A stretch of DNA of 64,000 nt from Nocardioides cynanchi (GTDB lineage Bacteria > Actinomycetota > Actinomycetes > Propionibacteriales > Nocardioidaceae). Within the stretch, counting starts at the first letter, position 1. Each line of letters begins with the position of its first letter. The stretch spans positions 3,348,001 to 3,412,000 of the forward strand of contig NZ_CP044344.1 of assembly GCF_008761635.1 (NCBI RefSeq). The letters run 5' to 3'. Made by a program: the position numbers and the translations under genes. Positions 58,470 through 64,000 of this stretch are shown in pieces. The notes beneath the pieces are model-generated. The model was given only the letters and a program-made list of their open reading frames with translations, did not search any database and had not been told where the DNA came from.

Positions 58470-59731
58470 CGACGGCCGGCCTCCCGGTGGAGCGGGTCCG
58501 GGTCGCCGTCGTCGGCGGAGGTCCGTCCGGGCTGACCGCGGCCGCGGCGCTGGCGCGCCGGGTCGACGGCGAGGTCCGGGTGATCGAGCGCGAGGACGCC
58601 GCCGGCGGCATCCCCCGCCACAGCGCCCACCCGGGGTACGGCGTGCGCGACCTGCACCGCTTCGTGTCCGGGCCGGCGTACGCACGGCGCCTCGTCGCGG
58701 CCGCGGGCGACTCCGGCGCCACGGTCCACACGCAGGCTCAGGTGACCGGATGGGACGGCGACCGCCGCCTCGTGGTCACCTCGCCCCGCGGTCGCCACGT
58801 CGTCGAGGCCGACGCGGTCGTGCTGGCCACCGGCGCCCGGGAGCGGCCGCGGGCGGCCCGGTGGATCCCCGGCGACCGGCCGGAGGGCGTCTACACGACC
58901 GGGGAGCTGCAGAACCTCGTCCATCTCCACCATGCGCCGGCCGGACGCCGTGCGGTGGTGGTCGGCGCCGAGCTGGTCAGCTGGTCGGCGGTGCTGACCC
59001 TCCGGGAGGCGGGGTGTCGCACCGTGGCGATGACCTGTGGCCGCGACCGGCCCGAGGCCCACCTCGCTGTCACGTGGGCCGGTCGACTCGCCCTGCGGCC
59101 CCGGCTCCTGACCCGGACCCGGGTCGTGCGGATCAGCGGACGGGACCGCGTCGAGTCCGTCCTGGTCGAGGACGTCGACACCGGGACCCGCACGCTCGTG
59201 CCCTGCGACACCGTGGTCCTGACCGGCGACTGGGTCCCCGACCACGAGCTGGCCCGGTCGGGCGGGGTCGGGCTGGACCGCGCGACGCTGGGGCCGGCCG
59301 TCGACTCCTCCCTGCGTACGTCGGCCACCGGTGTCTACGCCGTCGGCAACCTCCTCCACCCCGTGGACACCGCCGACGGCGCTGCCCTCGACGGCCGTCA
59401 TGTCGCGGCCGGAGTGCTGGCGCACCTGGCGGGGGTGGGCGCGCCACCGGTCACCGTCGAGCTGGTCGCGGCCGCGCCGTTCCGCTGGGTGACCCCGCAG
59501 CGACTGCTCCTCGGGATCGAGCCGCCACGCGGTCACCTCCTGCTGTGGCCCGAGGCCTACCAGCGGCTGCCCGTGGTCCGGGCCGTCCAAGACGGGCGGG
59601 TCCTCGCCCGGCATCGGCTGTCGTGGCCCGCCGCGCCGGGCCGGGTGTTCCGGGTGCCAGCGGGCCTGGTGGCCTCGGCGAACCCGCACGGCGGCCCGGT
59701 CGAGCTCGGTCTGGAGCGGGACGCTCGCTGA
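58466..59731 (+). CDS. GlpB/HcnB-like FAD-dependent oxidoreductase
   Basis: A 421-residue pyridine-nucleotide-disulfide-type flavoprotein. FAD loop VAVVGGGPSGLTAAAALARR, then GGIPRHSAHPGYGVRDLHRF, ATGARERPRAARWIPGDRPE and GVYTTGELQNLVH, segments seen in opine/hydrogen cyanide synthase HcnB and sarcosine oxidase alpha cores. A second nucleotide site RRAVVVGAELVSWSAVLTLR follows. VYAVGNLLHPVDTADGAAL is the C-terminal FAD contact. Together with the GlpA-like protein it would form a two-subunit dehydrogenase; a membrane anchor subunit GlpC is not next to it. It is the last gene of the operon. Confidence 0.85.
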   Translation: MTTAGLPVERVRVAVVGGGPSGLTAAAALARRVDGEVRVIEREDAAGGIPRHSAHPGYGVRDLHRFVSGPAYARRLVAAAGDSGATVHTQAQVTGWDGDRRLVVTSPRGRHVVEADAVVLATGARERPRAARWIPGDRPEGVYTTGELQNLVHLHHAPAGRRAVVVGAELVSWSAVLTLREAGCRTVAMTCGRDRPEAHLAVTWAGRLALRPRLLTRTRVVRISGRDRVESVLVEDVDTGTRTLVPCDTVVLTGDWVPDHELARSGGVGLDRATLGPAVDSSLRTSATGVYAVGNLLHPVDTADGAALDGRHVAAGVLAHLAGVGAPPVTVELVAAAPFRWVTPQRLLLGIEPPRGHLLLWPEAYQRLPVVRAVQDGRVLARHRLSWPAAPGRVFRVPAGLVASANPHGGPVELGLERDAR

Positions 59732-60031
59732 GGCCGGCGCGATCGCCGTACCACCGCCGCGCGATGTCGGGCGGTCGCCGGGCGGGCGGGGGCCGGGCCG
59801 GGTTCTCGAAACCTGTGTGCTTGCGGGTGGTGTACGTCGAGCGATCGGTTGGTATGGTCGGAGGTGCAACAGGTGCAGGTTCCAGCAGGTTTGACGCCCG
59901 CGGAGTTTGTGATCCAACGGCGTTCTCTTCGTGGGTGCCACCCATGCAAGTCGGAGCGACGTGTCACCGCATCTGGTGCGGGGTCGTCGAAGTGACGAGC
60001 CCCTCGTTCCGATTACAGGAGTATCGAGCAC
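59732..60031 (+). other. cspA promoter and long 5' leader
   Basis: A 300-bp gene-free stretch. An extended -10 (TGGTATGGT, with TATGGT at 59853-59858) is the best promoter; transcription from about 59865 would give a leader of about 167 nt, as expected for a cold-shock mRNA with thermosensitive structure. The ribosome site AGGAG (60017-60021) lies 10 nt before the ATG. No reading frame with recognisable protein was found. Confidence 0.5.
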
Positions 60032-60235
60032 ATGGCTCAAGGCACCGTGAAGTGGTTCAACGCCGAGAAGGGTTTCGGCTTCATTGCGCAGGAGGACGGC
60101 GGCGACGACGTCTTCGTGCACTACTCGGCGATCCAGTCGCAGGGCTACAAGTCCCTCGACGAGAACCAGAAGGTCGAGTTCGACGTCACGCAGGGTCCCA
60201 AGGGCCCGCAGGCGGAGAACGTCCGCGCGCTCTGA
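60032..60235 (+). CDS. cspA: Cold-shock protein
   Basis: A 67-residue single cold-shock domain that binds single-stranded RNA/DNA and melts mRNA structure. RNP1 is KGFGFIAQ (residues 13-20) and RNP2 is DVFVHYSAI (about 26-34). [16 protein letters not shown] and [14 protein letters not shown] are the standard family ends. The long leader and the strong terminator right after the gene show a single-gene transcript. Confidence 0.97.
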   Translation: MAQGTVKWFNAEKGFGFIAQEDGGDDVFVHYSAIQSQGYKSLDENQKVEFDVTQGPKGPQAENVRAL

Positions 60236-60275
60236 CCGAGCAGTCGTAGACCAGCTGTCCGGGTTCCGGACGCCG

Positions 60276-60301
60276 GGGACCCCACCTTCGGGTGGGGTCC
60301 C
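60276..60301 (+). terminator. Intrinsic terminator of cspA
   Basis: GGGACCCCACC (60276-60286), TTCG loop, GGTGGGGTCCC (60291-60301), then TTCCGCATTTT: a perfect 11-bp stem with a stable UUCG-type loop and a T-rich tail. Confidence 0.88.
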
Positions 60302-60412
60302 TTCCGCATTTTGGGGGTTGCCCCAGTTCTCGGGTTTGGGAGGATAAGCGCGCGGGAAGGCTTTACCTTCGTCTCACGCACCCGCGACCCCGACCGCAGA
60401 GAGGTGTGTCCG

Positions 60413-60568
60413 TTGCCCGATCAGTTCGACGTGTCCCTCGAGGACGGCGACCTCCTGGGCGAGGTGGAGCTGACGACCAACCTGATCATCGCGGCGAGCG
60501 AGACCGACCAGCACCTCAGCGACGCGGAGATCGACGAGATCCTGGGCGTCGAGCCCCAGCGGAGCTGA
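60413..60568 (+). CDS. Small conserved actinobacterial protein
   Basis: A 51-residue acidic protein: DQFDVSLEDGDLLGEVELTT, then NLIIAASETDQHLSDAEIDE and ILGV. It belongs to a short family commonly seen in Nocardioides and relatives, function unknown. The start appears to be TTG 60413, with AGAGAGG (60398-60404) 8 nt upstream; an alternative GTG a few codons upstream lacks a ribosome site. It follows the cspA terminator and is on its own transcript. It ends 22 bp before the convergent gene. Confidence 0.7.
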   Translation: MPDQFDVSLEDGDLLGEVELTTNLIIAASETDQHLSDAEIDEILGVEPQRS

Positions 60569-60590
60569 CCCTGTCCCGCGGCCGGCCCGG

Positions 60591-61640
60591 TCAGCAGGTC
60601 GCGAAGAGCACCGGGCCGGTGCTGAGGTCGGAGAGCACGTAGGCACCCCGGCGGGGCGCGAGCCGCATCACCACCAGCGAGCCGTGCGCGGTCACCGAGT
60701 CCACGGTGAACCGCTCACCGAAGGTGCCGCCCTGCCCGGGTGCCGGACCGCGGGCCAGCACGGCACGGGTGTCGGCGTTGGTACGGGCCGTTTCGGAGCC
60801 GTCGAACTCCAGGGCCACCCGCACCGAGCCGTCCGGCTCGTCCGACATCGCGAACGCCGAGTAGGGGTTCACCTCGCCGGCCGCCGCCAGGAGCCGACGT
60901 GCCGCGGCCTGGTCGCTGGCCCCGGCGTGCGCCATCGCCAGGGCAGCGCAGGCGTAGTCGCCGGAGTAGACCGCCGACGAGAGCGGCTCGCCGGCGTCCG
61001 CGACCACCGCCCCGAGCCCCGAGACCCGGGCACCGCGGCCGCCGACCGCATCGAGGGCCACGGTCAGGAAGGCGGACGTGTCGGAGGCCAGGATCACCGA
61101 GTCCTGCGTGTCGATCGCGAGGTAGGACAGCTCCGGCGTCAGGTCCGGGGAGATCCGGGCCACCAGGTCGCTGCCACCCGACCAGACCCCGCCCGGGTCG
61201 GAGGGCTCTTGGTAGCCGAGTGCCCGCAGCCGGCCGGGTACGGCGTCGAGGACGGCCGCGGGAAGGTGCACCATCACCACCGCGCCCTGGTCGGACTGGC
61301 TGAACAGCTCCCAGTCGGCATCGGCGGGGGAGAAGCCGAAGCGCTGCTGCAGCGTCGGGGCCGACTGGACCAGGGCCGAGGTCGAGCTCAGGTCGTCGTC
61401 GAAGCTCCGCGAGAGGAAGTGGTGGAGGTCGGCCGCCGACGAGCGCGACGACAGGCCGGCGCCCTCGTGGCGTCGTACGGCGGCCCAGTCGGTCCAGGAG
61501 GCCCGCTGCGTGCCGGCCGGCGCATGGGCGACCGCCCAGGCGAACGACGACTGCTCGCCACGGCGCAGCCACACGACCCCGCCCACGACCAGCGCCAGCA
61601 CCGCGACCACGGCCCCGGCGAGCCAGAGTCGTCTCGGCAC
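60591..61640 (-). CDS. Membrane-anchored protein of unknown function
   Basis: A 349-residue protein with one N-terminal transmembrane helix (LAGAVVAVLALVVGGVVWL, residues 6-24) after a short basic start, and a large outside domain without Cys pairs or catalytic motifs that I recognise. GTG 61640 is chosen over an upstream in-frame ATG because AGGAG sits 5 nt ahead and gives a sensible N-terminus. The outer domain has alternating segments such as ELSYLAIDTQDSVILASDTS and YVLSDLSTGPVLF, suggesting a repeated beta fold. It is divergent from the Nudix gene. Confidence 0.6.
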   Translation of the reverse strand: MPRRLWLAGAVVAVLALVVGGVVWLRRGEQSSFAWAVAHAPAGTQRASWTDWAAVRRHEGAGLSSRSSAADLHHFLSRSFDDDLSSTSALVQSAPTLQQRFGFSPADADWELFSQSDQGAVVMVHLPAAVLDAVPGRLRALGYQEPSDPGGVWSGGSDLVARISPDLTPELSYLAIDTQDSVILASDTSAFLTVALDAVGGRGARVSGLGAVVADAGEPLSSAVYSGDYACAALAMAHAGASDQAAARRLLAAAGEVNPYSAFAMSDEPDGSVRVALEFDGSETARTNADTRAVLARGPAPGQGGTFGERFTVDSVTAHGSLVVMRLAPRRGAYVLSDLSTGPVLFATC

Positions 61641-61722
61641 GTGCGCTCCTTCGTGGCCAGCGGCTGGTCTTCTCCGAGACCCGTGAGTGACCGCGCGGCT
61701 GCGGTGATGTGAGACTAGCGGC

Positions 61723-62586
61723 ATGGCCCCGACGTCCTCGCCCGGCGACGTCCTCGCGGCTGGTGCCGTGGTCCTGCGCAAGGGCAGGGTGCTGCTGGTG
61801 CACCGGCCCGCCTACGACGACTGGTCGTTCCCCAAGGGCAAGCTCGACCCGGGAGAGCGACCGGCGGTCGCCGCGGTGCGCGAGGTGGGTGAGGAGACCG
61901 GGCTGCGGGTGCGGCTGGGCGTCCCGCTGCGGCGGCAGAGCTATCCGAACGGTTCGCGCACTAAGATCGTCGACTTCTGGGTCGGCCGGGTGCTGGGGGA
62001 CCCCGATGTCTCGGGCTACCTCGTGAACTCCGAGATCGACGAGGTGGCGTGGGTGCCGGTCGACAAGGCCGCGGTCAAGCTCACCTACCGCCGGGACGGC
62101 GGGACGCTGCGGGAGGCCCTGGCCGTCGGGAAGGCGACGCGGTCCCTGGTGGTCCTGAGGCACGGCCAGGCCCGCGCCCGGAAGTCGTGGAAGCCCGACG
62201 ACCGGCTGCGCCCGCTCGTCGCGGAGGGGCAGGCGCAGGCCCAGGGCGTCGTACCACTGCTGGCGGCGTTCGGCGTCTCCCGGATCGTCTCGTCCTCGAG
62301 CCGGCGCTGCGTGGACACGGTGCTCCCGTACGCCGAGGGGAGCGGCCGACCGATGACCCGCACCGACGGGCTCTCGGAGGAGGAGGCGGACGCCCGCGCG
62401 GTGAAGACGGTCGTTGCCGACCTGGTCACGAGCGGGGAGGACGCCGTGCTGTGCACCCACCGGCCGGTCCTGCCGCTGGTCTACGAGAGCCTGGGCGTCG
62501 AGCCGATCAACCAGTCGACCGGTGAGCTGGTGGTGGTGCACCACCGACGCGGCCGGGTGCGCTCGGTCGAGCGGCACCGCGGCTGA
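61723..62586 (+). CDS. Nudix hydrolase fused to a histidine phosphatase domain (MutT1-like)
   Basis: A 287-residue two-domain protein. Residues 10-130 are a Nudix domain with the box GKLDPGERPAVAAVREVGEE followed by TG. Residues 140-280 are a histidine-phosphatase (PGM-like) domain: LVVLRHGQARARKSW with the catalytic His, and CTHRPVLPLV at the second His. This is the arrangement of mycobacterial MutT1, which hydrolyses 8-oxo-dGTP and related nucleotides. It lies just before the pst genes; a PHO-box-like repeat follows it. Confidence 0.92.
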   Translation: MAPTSSPGDVLAAGAVVLRKGRVLLVHRPAYDDWSFPKGKLDPGERPAVAAVREVGEETGLRVRLGVPLRRQSYPNGSRTKIVDFWVGRVLGDPDVSGYLVNSEIDEVAWVPVDKAAVKLTYRRDGGTLREALAVGKATRSLVVLRHGQARARKSWKPDDRLRPLVAEGQAQAQGVVPLLAAFGVSRIVSSSSRRCVDTVLPYAEGSGRPMTRTDGLSEEEADARAVKTVVADLVTSGEDAVLCTHRPVLPLVYESLGVEPINQSTGELVVVHHRRGRVRSVERHRG

Positions 62587-62660
62587 CCACCCCGCGGGGG
62601 CCGCGTCGCCGAGCCGCGTCGCCGGCCCGGTCCGGACGCGTGGCCGAATAGGCGTCCTGA

Positions 62661-62682
62661 GTTCACCGCCCGTTCACCGACG
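62661..62682 (+). promoter_or_regulatory. PHO-box-like direct repeat upstream of pstS
   Basis: GTTCACC at 62661-62667 and 62672-62678, two 11-nt units (GTTCACCGCCC GTTCACCGAC), matching the actinobacterial PhoP-binding direct repeat. Confidence 0.75.
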
Positions 62683-62753
62683 CCGACCTGACCGTCCACC
62701 TCCCGCCCCTAACTTCGTGAGCGTCCAGACGACACGACTTCAGGAGCACTGAC

Positions 62754-63839
62754 GTGAACAGCTCTTCCCTTCACCGGGCCACCCTCCCGGCGGTCGCCCT
62801 CCTCGCGATGGGCCTGACCCTGGCCGGGTGCGGCAACAACAGCGGTGGCGGTGGCGGCGACACGCTGAACGGCGGCGGCGCGACCTCGCAGGCCAATGCC
62901 GAGCAGACCTGGCGCGCGAACTACCAGAAGGCCAACGGCGGCACCATCAACTACGACGAGGTCGGCTCCGGGACCGGCGTCACCAACTTCACCAGCGGTG
63001 CCTACGAGTTCGCAGGCTCGGACGCCTACCTCACCACCGACCAGCTCGCCGCGGCCAAGAAGCAGTGCGGAGCCGACGTGATCGAGGTGCCGGCGTACGT
63101 CAGCCCGATCGCGGTCGCGTTCAAGCTGAGCGGGGTCACCTCGCTCAACCTCGACGCCAAGACGATCGCCGACATCTTCAGCGGCAAGATCACCACGTGG
63201 GACGACCCCGCGATCGCCCAGCAGAACTCCGGCGTGAAGCTGCCGAGCACCGCGATCACCACCATCCACCGGTCGGACGAGTCGGGCACGACGTTCAACT
63301 TCACCGACTACCTCAGCAAGGCCGCCGGTGGCGCCTGGAGCGACCCGGCCGCCACCGTGTGGCCGACCGGGGTCACGGGCGGACAGGGCCAGTCGGGCAC
63401 CTCGGGCGTGATCGGCGCTCTCGCCGACACCGACGGTGCGATCGGGTACGCCGACAACTCGGCCGTCACCGCGGACGGCACCCTCGGCGTGGTGTCGATC
63501 AAGGTCGGCAAGTCCTACAGCGCGCCGTCCGCGCAGGGTGCGGCCAAGGTGCTCGCAGCCTCGCCGGCCGCGCCGGGTCGTCCGGCCACCGACATGGCCA
63601 CCGACATCGACCGGACCGCCACCGCCAAGGGCGACTACCCGCTGATGCTGGCGTCGTACCTCCTGGCCTGCCCGACCTACAGCGACGCGAAGACCGCCGC
63701 CATGGTCAAGGGCTACCTCAGCTACATCGTGTCGAGCAAGGGCCAGCAGGACGCCGCCTCGGCGGCCGGCTCGGCGCCGCTCGACCCGTCGCTGTCCCAG
63801 AAGGCCACGGCTATCGTCTCGAAGATCGCCGCAGGCTGA
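62754..63839 (+). CDS. pstS: Phosphate ABC transporter substrate-binding lipoprotein
   Basis: A 361-residue periplasmic-type lipoprotein. Signal and lipobox LLAMGLTLAGC give the lipidated Cys26. A Gly/Asn-rich linker precedes the binding domain: GTINYDEVGSGTGVTNFTSG, the PstS phosphate-site region, EFAGSDAYLTTDQLAAAKKQ, and HRSDESGTTFNFTDYLSKAA. GTG 62754 has AGGAG (62742-62746) 7 nt upstream. It delivers phosphate to the PstCAB importer, and the upstream repeats suggest induction by phosphate starvation through PhoP. Confidence 0.96.
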   Translation: MNSSSLHRATLPAVALLAMGLTLAGCGNNSGGGGGDTLNGGGATSQANAEQTWRANYQKANGGTINYDEVGSGTGVTNFTSGAYEFAGSDAYLTTDQLAAAKKQCGADVIEVPAYVSPIAVAFKLSGVTSLNLDAKTIADIFSGKITTWDDPAIAQQNSGVKLPSTAITTIHRSDESGTTFNFTDYLSKAAGGAWSDPAATVWPTGVTGGQGQSGTSGVIGALADTDGAIGYADNSAVTADGTLGVVSIKVGKSYSAPSAQGAAKVLAASPAAPGRPATDMATDIDRTATAKGDYPLMLASYLLACPTYSDAKTAAMVKGYLSYIVSSKGQQDAASAAGSAPLDPSLSQKATAIVSKIAAG

Positions 63840-63849
63840 CCGACCACGG

Positions 63850-63887
63850 ACGGGTACGACGGCCACCTGACCGGCCGTCGTACCCGT
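63850..63887 (+). terminator. Hairpin between pstS and pstC
   Basis: Arms ACGGGTACGACGGCC (63850-63864) and GGCCGTCGTACCCGT (63873-63887) form a perfect 15-bp stem with an 8-nt loop, 11 bp after the pstS stop and 31 bp before the pstC start. Probably a partial terminator that keeps PstS in excess over the permease. Confidence 0.6.
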
Positions 63888-63918
63888 CACTTCGTCACAG
63901 AGCAAGGCAGGAGCACCC

Positions 63919-64000
63919 GTGACCGCCACCGTCTCCCCGGAGCAGGCCGGCCCCGAGAGCCCACCCCTCGCCCGGGCCGCGGGCCGCCGCGGCGACCGCG
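63919..64000 (+). CDS. pstC: Phosphate ABC transporter permease PstC (3' end outside window)
   Basis: Only 27 codons are visible (VTATVSPEQAGPESPPLARA...). They form a Pro/Ala/Arg-rich cytoplasmic N-terminus as seen in actinobacterial PstC before the first membrane segment. GTG 63919 has an AGGAG ribosome site 5 nt ahead. The call rests mainly on position after pstS. Confidence 0.7.
   Translation, partial: MTATVSPEQAGPESPPLARAAGRRGDR

Overview
The window is very GC-rich, gene-dense actinobacterial chromosome, most likely from a Nocardioides-type member of the Nocardioidaceae. Supporting signs are the strong G/C bias at third codon positions, many GTG starts, a PurS/PurQ/small-PurL FGAM synthase, valine-type dehydrogenase, an F420/LLM-type oxidoreductase, a DUF3073 gene next to purM, an SCO7613-family membrane protein and many genes whose start codon lies 6-7 nt after a TANNNT box (apparently leaderless mRNAs). 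The genus is inferred, not proven.

Bases 1-35,300 are organised around purine biosynthesis. purA, purD, purB, purC, purS-purQ, purL, purF and purM all lie on the + strand but are interleaved with unrelated genes: a lipid kinase, a small catalase, an APC permease, an AbiEi/DUF559 protein flanked by long palindromes, DUF402 and DUF421 proteins, acylphosphatase, a secreted DUF1906/peptidoglycan-binding protein, a TetR-regulated MFS pump, a SARP-hydrolase fusion, a methyltransferase/LLM pair, ArfB, an ArsR-type regulator with a divergent MFS exporter, a hydroxyacid dehydrogenase, ornithine aminotransferase and an M20 dipeptidase. Bases 35,300-43,500 carry valine dehydrogenase, a Ser/Thr kinase divergent from an ECF sigma factor, a propeller-like protein, a large membrane protein and a secreted SGNH hydrolase.

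Bases 43,600-49,550 hold tRNA-Phe, tRNA-Glu, a six-gene minus-strand [NiFe] hydrogenase operon (group 3, probably 3b) and tRNA-Asp. The operon is tightly coupled by 4-14 nt overlaps: Fe-S subunit, cNMP-domain/flavin reductase fusion, small subunit, large subunit, maturation protease, HypC. The other Hyp genes are not in the window. Bases 49,550-54,240 hold an SRPBCC protein, a small zinc metallopeptidase, an HATPase protein, type II NADH dehydrogenase, a thiolase and tRNA-Lys. Bases 54,400-59,730 hold a Gfo/Idh/MocA dehydrogenase divergent from a glycerol- or polyol-type operon (FGGY kinase, GlpA-like with BFD domain, GlpB-like). The right end has cspA with a long leader and a clear terminator, a small conserved protein, a membrane-anchored protein, a Nudix/phosphatase protein, and pstS-pstC behind a PHO-box-like repeat.

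The most distinctive items are the cNMP-binding/FNR fusion inside the hydrogenase operon and its position between tRNA-Glu and tRNA-Asp; the 39-bp perfect palindrome and related shorter one bracketing the AbiEi/DUF559 gene; two hairpin elements sharing a 14-mer in both convergent and divergent spacers; a five-unit 32-bp repeat array filling a convergent spacer; the divergent ECF-kinase pair; and the leaderless-promoter architecture shared by most pur genes.
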